NCBI RefSeq assembly: GCF_040112705.1 | Contig: NZ_CP157804.1 | Span: forward strand, 2,412,001-2,476,000 | Length of the DNA stretch: 64,000 bases | Direction: 5' to 3' | Source: Flagellimonas sp. MMG031 | GTDB lineage: Bacteria > Bacteroidota > Bacteroidia > Flavobacteriales > Flavobacteriaceae | Shown: positions 53,092-61,124 of the stretch, piece by piece | Position numbering within the stretch: the first letter of the stretch is position 1 | Layout of the letters: each line of letters begins with the position of its first letter | Notes under the pieces: model-generated | The model's input: the letters and a program-made list of their open reading frames with translations, nothing else | Databases searched by the model: none | Told to the model about the DNA's origin: nothing | Translations under genes and position numbers: made by a program

Positions 53092-54264
53092 ATGCGACCA
53101 AATTTTGAGAATACTGCAATAGCCTTTGAGCTAAAGTCGGACTCCCAGTTGGAGCGAGCCTATTTCTTATTCAAATTGATTTCCAAGGAACCCCTGGTGC
53201 GTATCGGTACCGCGGTGACCAATTTTGCCATAAAGGCCCATTTGCCCGTAGAGGGATTGATCAGGGCCACCGTTTTTGACCATTTCTGTGGAGGGGTCAA
53301 CGAAAAGGACTGTTTGCCTATTATTGACAATATGTATGGTAACGGGGTGTACTCCATTTTGGATTATTCCGCGGAAGGCAAGTCGGTGGACAATCAGTTT
53401 GACTTTGCTATGGAAAAGACTTTGGAGATTCTCGATTTTGTAAAGGAAAAGGATGCCATGCCCTTTGCGGTGTTCAAACCCACCGGTTTTGGTCGTTTTA
53501 AGTTATTTGAAAAAGTGTCCCAAGGAAGCCAGCTATCGGAAGACGAACAAGCAGAGTGGGGCCGTTTGGTGAATCGTTTTGACAGGGTCTGCCAAAAGGC
53601 ACACCAACTGGATGTGGCCCTGCTGATTGATGCCGAGGAAAGCTGGATGCAGGATGCCGCGGATAATTTGGTCCTCGACATGATGCGCAAATACAACAAG
53701 GAAAAAGCGATTGTTTACAATACCTTTCAAATGTACCGCTGGGACCGTATGGGCTATATCGTGAAGTTGCACGAAATGGCCAAGGAAGAAGGATTTAAGA
53801 TTGGCGCCAAGGTAGTGCGCGGTGCTTACATGGAGAAAGAAAACGATAGGGCAGAGGAAAAAGGATATGAAAGCCCCATCTGTAAAAACAAACGCCTGAC
53901 TGATGAAAATTTTGATGCTGCCATTGATTATATGATGGAGCATATGAAAGATTTTTCCATCTTTTCTGGCACGCATAACGAGAAAAGTACCTTGAAACTG
54001 GTGGATTTAATGGAAGAACGGGGCATCGAATCCAACGATGGCCGTATTTGGTTCGGGCAGTTGTTTGGGATGAGCGACCATATCACTTATAATTTGGCCG
54101 CGCAAGGGTACAATGCCGTTAAGTATGTGCCTTACGGACCCGTACGGGATGTAATGCCCTATTTGATCCGCAGGGCGGAAGAAAATACCTCTGTTGCCGG
54201 ACAAACCTCCAGGGAACTGGCCCTGATCGAAAAGGAACGGAAACGTAGGAAGTTGGAGGATTAG
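53092..54264 (+). CDS. Proline dehydrogenase
   Basis: FAD-dependent oxidation of proline to pyrroline-5-carboxylate. The 390-residue monofunctional PRODH barrel shows VVRGAYMEKE, FSGTHNEKST, FGQLFGMSDHITYNLA and KYVPYGPVRDVMPYLIRR, with the substrate arginines at the end. Bacteroidota PRODH are often monofunctional as here, with the second enzyme elsewhere. The stop overlaps by four bases the stop of the convergent 54261 gene. Confidence 0.93.
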   Translation: MRPNFENTAIAFELKSDSQLERAYFLFKLISKEPLVRIGTAVTNFAIKAHLPVEGLIRATVFDHFCGGVNEKDCLPIIDNMYGNGVYSILDYSAEGKSVDNQFDFAMEKTLEILDFVKEKDAMPFAVFKPTGFGRFKLFEKVSQGSQLSEDEQAEWGRLVNRFDRVCQKAHQLDVALLIDAEESWMQDAADNLVLDMMRKYNKEKAIVYNTFQMYRWDRMGYIVKLHEMAKEEGFKIGAKVVRGAYMEKENDRAEEKGYESPICKNKRLTDENFDAAIDYMMEHMKDFSIFSGTHNEKSTLKLVDLMEERGIESNDGRIWFGQLFGMSDHITYNLAAQGYNAVKYVPYGPVRDVMPYLIRRAEENTSVAGQTSRELALIEKERKRRKLED

Positions 54265-54635
54265 TCCAAGGCATTTAATTGTTCCACCAATACTTCCTCC
54301 TCACAATTTTTGGCGGTAAGTTCCCATTCTTGCCCCTTGTGCTCATGTGAAATCACGTAGGTTTTACACGGTTCTGATTTGGTGTCGCTCTTTCCAAAAT
54401 CCACATCCCCATCTTTCAAAAAAGATTGTATAAGGAGCGTATCGCGGTAGGCTTCGGGCAACGTCTCAGTGAAGGTGATGGGTTTGGAGCGCATATCCTT
54501 GAGTACCCTACAATTGGGTAAATAGCAAAAATCCAAGCCACCTTCCCCTGTTTTTTTCTTCAGTATAAAAACCAAAAAAATCAATCCAATGGATAGGCCA
54601 ACCAAGTACCATCCCAATCGTTTCAAAAATGCCAT
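54261..54635 (-). CDS. Small membrane-anchored protein, DUF4258-like
   Basis: A 124-residue protein with one transmembrane helix (residues about 6-26) and a periplasmic or cytoplasmic tail with paired cysteines (CYLPNC, CKTY, NCEEEV). The block CYLPNCRVLKDMRSKP recalls a DUF4258-annotated flavobacterial family, from memory. The cysteines may form disulfides if the tail is outside. It follows the alanine dehydrogenase gene by five bases, so it is probably cotranscribed. Confidence 0.7.
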   Translation of the reverse strand: MAFLKRLGWYLVGLSIGLIFLVFILKKKTGEGGLDFCYLPNCRVLKDMRSKPITFTETLPEAYRDTLLIQSFLKDGDVDFGKSDTKSEPCKTYVISHEHKGQEWELTAKNCEEEVLVEQLNALD

Positions 54636-54640
54636 TTCAA

Positions 54641-55840
54641 TTAAAAAATAAGAAAATTAATGTCGTTGTAGTTCAGCCCAAACCAATCGCCTACCGATTT
54701 GTTGGTCAAAATACCGTGGTACATGTAGAGTCCGTTGCGCAATCCCTTGTCAAACCTAAGCGAATGTTCAAGGCCCCCTTCCTCGCCGATTTTCAATAAA
54801 TAAGGCGTAAAGATGTTGCTGATGGAAATGGAGGATGTTCGCGGATAGCGCGATGGGATATTGGGCACCCCGTAGTGGACCACCCCGTACTTTTCAAAAG
54901 TGGGTTTTCTGTGCGTAGTGATTTCCGAGGTTTCAAAGCAACCACCCATATCGATACTTACATCGATAATCACGGAACCTTTTTTCATGTTCTCCACCAT
55001 GGATTTGGATACCACAATTGGGGAGCGATCCTTTCCACGGGTCGCACCAATGGCCACATCGCAGCGTTTTAGTGATTTTAATAGGTTTTTGGGTTGCACG
55101 GTAGAGGTGTATAAGGTCCTGTTCAGATTCGTCTGTAGTTTTCTGAGTTTGCTGATGGAATTGTCGAACACCTTTACATTGGCGCCCAATCCCAGGGCCG
55201 ACCGTGCTGCATATTCACCCACGGTTCCTGCTCCGATAATGACGACTTCCACTGGAGGAACACCACTAATGTTACCGAACATCAATCCATTCCCTGTTGA
55301 TGGGTTCGACATCAGTTCGGAAGCAATGAGAATAGAGGAGATGCCCGCAATCTCGCTCAAGGAGCGCACCGCAGGATAATTGCCATCATCGTCGCGGATG
55401 TATTCAAAGGCAATGGCCGTGAGCCTTCGTTTGGCCATGACTTCAAAATACTCCTTGTTCTGGGTCTTTATTTGAAGCGCAGAAATTACAATGGTCTGCG
55501 GGTTCAGCATATCTATTTCGGAAAGAGTAGGGGGTTCCACCTTTAAAATCAACGGGCAGGAAAACACTTTTTTGGTGTCCCTTGTGATTTCTGCACCTGC
55601 ATTGGTGTAATCGATATCGGAAAAATTAGCCCCTTCGCCGGCTCCGGATTCCAACAATACACGGTGACCGTTGGCGGTAATGGCGTTTACGGCATCTGGG
55701 GTAAGGCAAACCCGTTTTTCTTGGTATTGGTTTTCCTTGGGAATTCCAATGAATAACTCGCCCTTTTGTTTGATGACCTCCAGGGTTTCTTCTTGGGGAA
55801 GCAGTTGTTGTTTGCTAAAAGGAGAGGAAGCTTGGCTCAT
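54641..55840 (-). CDS. ald: Alanine dehydrogenase
   Basis: NAD-dependent reversible deamination of L-alanine to pyruvate and ammonia. The 399-residue protein carries the family start IGIPKENQYQEKRVCLTPDA, GAGEGANFSDIDYTNAGAEI, and the NAD motif VIIGAGTVGEYAARSALGLG at about residues 200-220. The N-terminal extension of about 30 residues is normal for the Bacteroidota form. Related pyridine nucleotide transhydrogenase alpha subunits cannot be excluded entirely but lack this end. Confidence 0.88.
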   Translation of the reverse strand: MSQASSPFSKQQLLPQEETLEVIKQKGELFIGIPKENQYQEKRVCLTPDAVNAITANGHRVLLESGAGEGANFSDIDYTNAGAEITRDTKKVFSCPLILKVEPPTLSEIDMLNPQTIVISALQIKTQNKEYFEVMAKRRLTAIAFEYIRDDDGNYPAVRSLSEIAGISSILIASELMSNPSTGNGLMFGNISGVPPVEVVIIGAGTVGEYAARSALGLGANVKVFDNSISKLRKLQTNLNRTLYTSTVQPKNLLKSLKRCDVAIGATRGKDRSPIVVSKSMVENMKKGSVIIDVSIDMGGCFETSEITTHRKPTFEKYGVVHYGVPNIPSRYPRTSSISISNIFTPYLLKIGEEGGLEHSLRFDKGLRNGLYMYHGILTNKSVGDWFGLNYNDINFLIF

Positions 55841-55884
55841 ATGCAGTAAATCTATTCAAGATACCTAAAGGTATTCGAGCAAAT

Positions 55885-56430
55885 TTACATTTTTTTTGAA
55901 GCAGTCTTTCTGCGCTGTTCCAATTTCTCGCGCTCTTTGCGCAATTCCTCTTTTTCCTTAAGAATTTGAAGCTCGGTATCCATCGCATCCAAATCAATGC
56001 CGTGCACGTGTTTGTCCACCAATTTTACCCTAATAAAATACACAATGGGTATGACCACCATGGTCACTGCAATGACGTACAGAATTTCGTTTTCATCGAT
56101 CCGTTCACTATTTGAATAATTCAGTACAGTGAATAACTGGAAGCTGTACATAGCTATGGGAATCAAAATGGCATGGTACCACCAGTTTTTGGAGGTAACG
56201 AACCAAATGACCAATAAGAGTAAGGGCACTACTTTGTTCAAATAGTAATAAAATGCCAAACTAACATCATCGAAACCATTGTGACCGAAGTCTATACCAA
56301 GGAATGTCCATGTTTCGGCACCAACGGGTAAATACTTGTATCCATAAAATAAAAGAGGGGATATGGCGATAAATAACGCTACCACACCCTCAATAACAAA
56401 CTTCTTTCTGATTCTGGCCTTGTCCTTCAT
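55885..56430 (-). CDS. Membrane protein with C-terminal coiled coil
   Basis: A 181-residue protein with four predicted helices (about residues 10-30, 60-80, 88-105, 115-135) and a C-terminal coiled-coil of charged residues (LQILKEKEELRKEREKLEQ) ending in a basic tail. It has no recognised catalytic residues. The coiled coil suggests an oligomeric or scaffold protein facing the cytoplasm. Conserved-looking, function unknown. Followed at 55840 by ald on the same strand. Confidence 0.68.
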   Translation of the reverse strand: MKDKARIRKKFVIEGVVALFIAISPLLFYGYKYLPVGAETWTFLGIDFGHNGFDDVSLAFYYYLNKVVPLLLLVIWFVTSKNWWYHAILIPIAMYSFQLFTVLNYSNSERIDENEILYVIAVTMVVIPIVYFIRVKLVDKHVHGIDLDAMDTELQILKEKEELRKEREKLEQRRKTASKKM

Positions 56431-56462
56431 TGTTGTAGATAACTAAAAAAAGGACGGATTAT

Positions 56463-56501
56463 TGTAAAAAAAATAATCCCTTCTCGAAAAAAGGGATTAT
56501 T
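56463..56501 (-). terminator. Terminator after the 44-residue exported peptide gene
   Basis: AATAATCCCTT pairs with AAGGGATTATT around a short loop; on the minus strand it is followed by eight T. It lies 20 bases beyond the stop at 56524. Confidence 0.85.
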
Positions 56502-56523
56502 GCTTCAATTAGGATAAAGTCGA

Positions 56524-56658
56524 CTATAATTTCTTAAGCTGACTTTTTTTAATGCTAGTAGTTTGGTCACTGTCAGCTTTAACAACGCTTGTTGAAACAG
56601 CGGTCATTGCCAAAAATGCAACAGCTAGCAATCCAAAAAAAACTTTTTTAGTGTTCAT
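56524..56658 (-). CDS. Small 44-residue exported peptide
   Basis: ATG 56658 opens 44 codons (stop 56524-56526). The product begins MNTKKVFFGLLAVAFLAMTA, a signal peptide, and the rest is VSTSVVKADS... ending with KKSQLKKL, a basic, short mature tail of about 16-20 residues. The gene has its own terminator with a T8 run, which supports real expression. It occupies the 403-base gap between the 56430 gene and tsaE; the remaining 56659-56833 is AT-rich and holds no other gene I can see. Function unknown; may be a secreted signal peptide or an envelope-stress peptide. Confidence 0.6.
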   Translation of the reverse strand: MNTKKVFFGLLAVAFLAMTAVSTSVVKADSDQTTSIKKSQLKKL

Positions 56659-56833
56659 CGTAAAAGAGTTTTTGGTTAATAAATGAATTCATTCACAAAG
56701 CAAATGTAGGAAAATATTTCAACTAACCATACCTTTTATCGATAAAATTGGTTTTTTAACGTAAAAAAATGTCATTTCATCGAAATCGGCTTGCCCTGTG
56801 CAATAATTTCTTTGAAGATAGACCGATTGTGTT

Positions 56834-57250
56834 TTAAGAAACATTTAACTCGATTGAACGCGTGCTTTCTTCGATAAAGTGCAAGAATACCCCCACAGCA
56901 TCTTCGGGCAAAAGGGAGGCGACCTTATTGGGCCATTCTATAAATAGCCAGGCATTGGAATTCAAATAATCCTCGAAGCCCATGTCCAAGGCTTCCATTT
57001 CATCCTCAAGGCGATAAAAATCAAAATGATAGGCTAGGGGCACCTCATTTGCATCGCAATATTCATTTACAAGTCCGAACGTAGGGCTGTTGGCAATGTC
57101 TACGGCACCGAGCTCCTTTACCATTGCTTTTACCAAAGTCGTTTTGCCCACACCCATATCTCCATACAGGCACAACACTTTGTTGGGTGCGTTTTGAAGG
57201 ACCTCTTTGGCTATATGGTGGATATCATCCAACTGAAATTGTCTCTTCAC
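56834..57250 (-). CDS. tsaE: tRNA threonylcarbamoyladenosine biosynthesis ATPase TsaE
   Basis: ATPase of the TsaB-TsaD-TsaE complex, which makes t6A37 in tRNAs that read ANN codons. The 138-residue protein has the P-loop LYGDMGVGKTTLVKAMVKEL at about residues 26-45, SPTFGLVNEY and the DFYRLED motif. The start is GTG at 57250. It begins eight bases after the porX stop (57258), so the two are cotranscribed on the minus strand. Length is near the family norm. Confidence 0.93.
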   Translation of the reverse strand: MKRQFQLDDIHHIAKEVLQNAPNKVLCLYGDMGVGKTTLVKAMVKELGAVDIANSPTFGLVNEYCDANEVPLAYHFDFYRLEDEMEALDMGFEDYLNSNAWLFIEWPNKVASLLPEDAVGVFLHFIEESTRSIELNVS

Positions 57251-57257
57251 GCTTTGT

Positions 57258-58802
57258 TTATTTGGGGTCCAACACTACAAAGGGAACAATCATTTCCTCC
57301 AAGGAGACTCCACCATGCTGATAGGTGTTCCTGTAATAACTCACATAGTGGTTGTAATTGTTCGGGTAGGCAAAAAATAGATCGTTTTTGGCAAAAATAT
57401 AACTGCTGCTCAAATTGATGTTGGGCAGATGTATTTCTTGCGGATTTTTGGTCGATAGCACATCCTTTTCTTGATAGGTAAGACTTTTCCCGGTCTTATA
57501 CCTTAGGTTAAGACTGGTTTCGCGATCACCGATTACCTTGGACGGTTGTTTCACATTGATGGTGCCGTGGTCCGTGGTCAAAATCAACTTCATGCCCAAA
57601 TCCTGCGCTTGTTGAATGATTTCCAACAAAGGTGAGTTTTTGAACCAGCTCAAGGTCAAGGAGCGGTAGGCCTTGTCGTTGGAAGCCAGTTCCTTTACCA
57701 CTTCCATTTCGGTTTTGGAGTGGGATAGCATGTCTACGAAATTATAGACCACTACGGTCAAATCGTTGTCTTTTTGAGCCCTAAAGTTTTGGGCCAATTG
57801 TTTCCCTTGCTTTAGGTTGTTGATTTTGTGGTATTCCCATTTAAGGTCGAGCCCCAAGCGTTTGAGCTGCTCTCCCAGAAATTCGGATTCGCGAAGATTT
57901 TTGCCACCTTCGTCGGTATCGTTTTTCCACCAATCAGGATATTGTTTTTCCATGTCGGCCGGCATCAGGCCAGAGAAGAGGGCGTTACGGGCATATTGTG
58001 TAGCGGTGGGCAAAATACTGAAATAGGCACACTCTTGTTTCTTTTTATAATGTACCGATAGGGTTTTCTCGAACGCCAGCCATTGATCGTACCGCAAATT
58101 ATCAATGACGACCAAAAGGGTTTTGTGGCCTTCCAGTTCGGGCTGGATTTTGTTTCTGAAAAGCGTATGGGACATCACCGGGGCATCACCTTCCTTGAAC
58201 CAACTTTTATAATTCTTGTCCACAAACTTCCCGAACTGCGAATTGGCCTCCACTTTTTGAGATTCCAATATCTCGAACATCCCCGAATCCTCTATTTGTT
58301 CCAGCTCGAGCTCCCAATAGATCAATTTCTTGTATAGCTCTACCCATTCTTCTTGGGAGTTGATCATGGAAAGGTCCATGGCAATTTTCCGAAATTCCTG
58401 CTGATAGTTCGCCGTGGTTTTTTCTGAGACGAGGCGGGAATTGTCCAAACTCTTTTTTAAGGCAAGTAGAATCTGGTTGGGGTTGACTGGCTTAATGAGG
58501 TAATCGGCAATTTTGGACCCGATGGCCTCGTCCATAATATATTCCTCTTCGCTTTTGGTGATCATCACCACGGGAATGGAGCCGTCGTATTTTTTGATTT
58601 CGGTCAAGGTTTCCAAGCCAGAAAGCCCTGGCATATTCTCATCCAAAAAAACAATATCAAAAAAGTCTTCCCGAATTTCCTCAAGCGCATCTTGGCCACT
58701 TTGGCTGGTGACCACCTTGTACCCTTTGCTCTCTAAAAACAGGATGTGGGGTTTTAAAAGGTCTATCTCATCATCGACCCAAAGAATTGTAATCTTGTTC
58801 AT
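57258..58802 (-). CDS. porX: PorX-like response regulator with PglZ phosphatase domain
   Basis: T9SS regulator. With the start ATG 58802 (MNKITILWVDDEIDLLKPHI) the protein has 514 residues. The receiver domain (about 1-120) has D10, D11, the phosphoacceptor D54 in VFLDENMPGLSG, and K104 in YLIKPVNP. The C-terminal part holds a PglZ/alkaline-phosphatase-type domain with VVIDNLRYDQW and TDHGTINVKQP as metal-site pieces. In Porphyromonas PorX with the kinase PorY and sigma factor SigP controls T9SS genes and can hydrolyse phosphodiester nucleotides. It is followed by tsaE and faces the HD gene. PorX identity is strongly suggested by domain combination. Confidence 0.9.
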   Translation of the reverse strand: MNKITILWVDDEIDLLKPHILFLESKGYKVVTSQSGQDALEEIREDFFDIVFLDENMPGLSGLETLTEIKKYDGSIPVVMITKSEEEYIMDEAIGSKIADYLIKPVNPNQILLALKKSLDNSRLVSEKTTANYQQEFRKIAMDLSMINSQEEWVELYKKLIYWELELEQIEDSGMFEILESQKVEANSQFGKFVDKNYKSWFKEGDAPVMSHTLFRNKIQPELEGHKTLLVVIDNLRYDQWLAFEKTLSVHYKKKQECAYFSILPTATQYARNALFSGLMPADMEKQYPDWWKNDTDEGGKNLRESEFLGEQLKRLGLDLKWEYHKINNLKQGKQLAQNFRAQKDNDLTVVVYNFVDMLSHSKTEMEVVKELASNDKAYRSLTLSWFKNSPLLEIIQQAQDLGMKLILTTDHGTINVKQPSKVIGDRETSLNLRYKTGKSLTYQEKDVLSTKNPQEIHLPNINLSSSYIFAKNDLFFAYPNNYNHYVSYYRNTYQHGGVSLEEMIVPFVVLDPK

Positions 58803-58818
58803 ATAGTGATTATCTTTG
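58787..58818 (+). promoter_or_regulatory. Promoter of the HD phosphohydrolase gene
   Basis: TTG at 58787-58789, a 21-base spacer and TATCTTTG at 58811-58818 fit the Bacteroidota consensus. The box overlaps a possible TTG start at 58816, so translation must begin later, most likely at TTG 58840. Confidence 0.5.
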
Positions 58819-58839
58819 TGGGAATTAAAACGAAAAACT

Positions 58840-60063
58840 TTGGTAAAAACCAATAAGCTTCATGTTTTCAACGATCCAATTTACGGTTTTATTGGAACTC
58901 CCAACGAACTAATTTTTAGTCTCATCTCGCATCCTTACTTCCAACGGTTGAGGCGCATATCCCAAATGGGGCTTTCTTATTTGGTCTACCCCGGAGCCCA
59001 CCACACCCGGTTTCACCATGCCTTGGGAAGCATGCATTTAATGACGAAGGCCATTCAGGTGTTAAAAGTAAAAAATGTTGAGATCACGGAGGCTGAAGAA
59101 AAAGGTTTGTTGTGCGCCATTTTACTTCACGATATTGGGCACGGCCCGTTTTCCCACGCTCTGGAAGGCTTTGTGGCAAAAGAAATAAGTCATGAGCAGA
59201 TTTCTTTGCGCTTTATGATGGAGCTTAACAGGGAATTCAATGGTCAGCTGGATATCGCCATTTCCATCTTTAAAGGGGATTATCCAAAACCGTTTTTGAA
59301 CCAATTGGTCTCAAGTCAACTGGACATGGACCGTTTGGATTACCTTAAACGGGATAGCTTTTATTCTGGGGTTACCGAAGGAAATATCAATTCGGAACGT
59401 TTGATTTCCATGCTCAATGTGGTGGATGGCAATTTGGTTTTGGAAGAAAAAGCAATCTATGCCGTAGAAAAGTTTTTGATGGCCCGAAGGTTCATGTATT
59501 GGCAGGTATATCTCCACAAAACCGGATTGGTGGCCGAACAATTGCTGGTGCGCATCATGCAACGGGCCAGATGGTTATTGAGCCAAGGGAAGAGTTTGGC
59601 AGGCAGTGAACCGCTATTGTTTTTTTTAAAGAACAATGGTACCTTAAACTTCGATAAGGAAGTGCTGGAAACATTTGCGAAATTGGATGACATTGATATC
59701 CTGGGCGCATTAAAGGGCTGGCAGTCCAACGAAGATTTTGTGCTTTCCAAATTGTGTGGAATGCTACTGGAACGAAGACTTTTGCACGTAAAAGTGAAAA
59801 AGCGGCCCATGGCGCAAGAAAAATTGAATGAAAAATTGGATTGGATCATCAAAAAGCATGATCTTTCCGTTGAAGAAGCTTCCAATTTTGTGTTTGAGGG
59901 CGAGATTTCCAATAAGGCCTACAGTAGGGACGAGGCAATTCAGATTTTGAAAAAGAACGGAAAAATTTCGGATGTACTTAAGGAGTCGGACCAACTTAGC
60001 TTGAAAGCTTTGGCAAAAACGGTCACCAAATATTACAGCTGCTATCCGAAGAAAGCCGTTTAA
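58840..60063 (+). CDS. HD-domain phosphohydrolase, dNTPase/SAMHD1-like
   Basis: A 407-residue metal-dependent phosphohydrolase, starting at the non-standard TTG 58840 (MVKTNKLHVFNDPIYGFIG). Metal-site blocks: HHTRFHHALG, the HD pair in LLHDIGHGPFSHAL, and MDRLDYLKRDSFYSG with the following aspartate. This is the dNTPase-like family that includes SAMHD1 and bacterial dGTPases; substrate likely a (d)NTP or related nucleotide. No in-frame ATG lies near the start, and the -7 box makes the upstream TTG (58816) impossible. Divergent from porX. Confidence 0.87.
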   Translation: MVKTNKLHVFNDPIYGFIGTPNELIFSLISHPYFQRLRRISQMGLSYLVYPGAHHTRFHHALGSMHLMTKAIQVLKVKNVEITEAEEKGLLCAILLHDIGHGPFSHALEGFVAKEISHEQISLRFMMELNREFNGQLDIAISIFKGDYPKPFLNQLVSSQLDMDRLDYLKRDSFYSGVTEGNINSERLISMLNVVDGNLVLEEKAIYAVEKFLMARRFMYWQVYLHKTGLVAEQLLVRIMQRARWLLSQGKSLAGSEPLLFFLKNNGTLNFDKEVLETFAKLDDIDILGALKGWQSNEDFVLSKLCGMLLERRLLHVKVKKRPMAQEKLNEKLDWIIKKHDLSVEEASNFVFEGEISNKAYSRDEAIQILKKNGKISDVLKESDQLSLKALAKTVTKYYSCYPKKAV

Positions 60064-60073
60064 CAAATTTTGT

Positions 60074-60081
60074 TACTTTTG
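60074..60081 (+). promoter_or_regulatory. -7 promoter box of the lipid A operon
   Basis: TACTTTTG (TAnnTTTG), five bases before the lpxD ATG at 60087. A clear -33 is not seen. Confidence 0.4.
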
Positions 60082-60086
60082 CACCA

Positions 60087-61124
60087 ATGAAATTTACAGC
60101 TACCCAAATTGCCGGAATCTTAGAAGGGGAAGTTGAGGGAAACCCTCAAATCGCTGTCCATAAACTGTCCAAGATCGAAGAAGGCGAAAAGGGCTCTTTG
60201 ACCTTTTTGGCCAATCCAAAATACACCTCTTATATTTATTCTACCAAAGCTTCCATTACCATTGTGAACAAGGATTTTGTGCCGGAGCAATCCATTTCTA
60301 CCACCTTGATAAAGGTAGATGACGCCTACAAATCCTTTTCCAAGCTTCTGGAATATTACAATCAAGTAAAAAATAACAAAGTTGGGATTGAAAATCCCTG
60401 CTACATTTCCGAGACTGCCACTTACGGTAATGAATTTTACTTAGGGGCCTTTGCTTATTTGGGCGACAATGTAAAAATCGGGGATAACGTAAAAGTCTAT
60501 CCCAACGCATATATTGGTGATAATGTAAGTATTGGCGATAATGTCATCGTTTTTGCTGGAGCCAAAATATATTCAGAGACCATTATCGGCAACAATTGCG
60601 TGATACATGGCGGAGCCATTATCGGGGCCGATGGTTTTGGATTTACGCCGAATGCCAACGGCGAATACAGCAAGGTGCCACAAACAGGAAACGTGATCAT
60701 TGAAGATAATGTAGATGTTGGTGCGGGAACGACTATCGATAGGGCAACTTTGGGCTCCACTATTTTGAGGAAAGGCGTCAAATTGGACAACCAAATCCAG
60801 ATTGCACACAATGTAGAGATTGGAGAAAACACTGCCATTGCTGCACAGACGGGGGTTGCTGGCTCAACCAAAATCGGCAAAAACTGTTTGATCGGAGGCC
60901 AAGTCGGTATCGTAGGACACATCACCATAGGGGATAGGGTCCGTATCCAAGCCCAATCGGGTATCGGAAGAAATGTAAAAGATGATGAAGTGCTGCAAGG
61001 TTCTCCAGCCTTGAATTATGGCGACTTCAACAAATCATATGTACACTTTAAGAATTTGCCCAAGCTGGCAAATCAAATCTCTAACATCGAAAAAAGAGTA
61101 AAAGGTGAGCAAACCAAGCAATAA
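60087..61124 (+). CDS. lpxD: UDP-3-O-(3-hydroxyacyl)glucosamine N-acyltransferase
   Basis: Third step of lipid A synthesis: adds an N-linked hydroxyacyl chain from acyl-ACP. The 345-residue protein has a uridine-binding N-terminal domain (residues 1-95) and a left-handed beta-helix of hexapeptide repeats (about 105-300; IGDNVKVYPNAYIGDNVSIG). The catalytic histidine sits in LDNQIQIAHNVEIG. It heads the lpx operon, and lpxC/fabZ overlaps its end by 20 bases. Confidence 0.95.
   Translation: MKFTATQIAGILEGEVEGNPQIAVHKLSKIEEGEKGSLTFLANPKYTSYIYSTKASITIVNKDFVPEQSISTTLIKVDDAYKSFSKLLEYYNQVKNNKVGIENPCYISETATYGNEFYLGAFAYLGDNVKIGDNVKVYPNAYIGDNVSIGDNVIVFAGAKIYSETIIGNNCVIHGGAIIGADGFGFTPNANGEYSKVPQTGNVIIEDNVDVGAGTTIDRATLGSTILRKGVKLDNQIQIAHNVEIGENTAIAAQTGVAGSTKIGKNCLIGGQVGIVGHITIGDRVRIQAQSGIGRNVKDDEVLQGSPALNYGDFNKSYVHFKNLPKLANQISNIEKRVKGEQTKQ

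Noticed and set aside
58816..58839. TTG start at 58816 for the HD gene.
   Set aside because: The codon lies in a TAnnTTTG promoter box, so it cannot be in the message.
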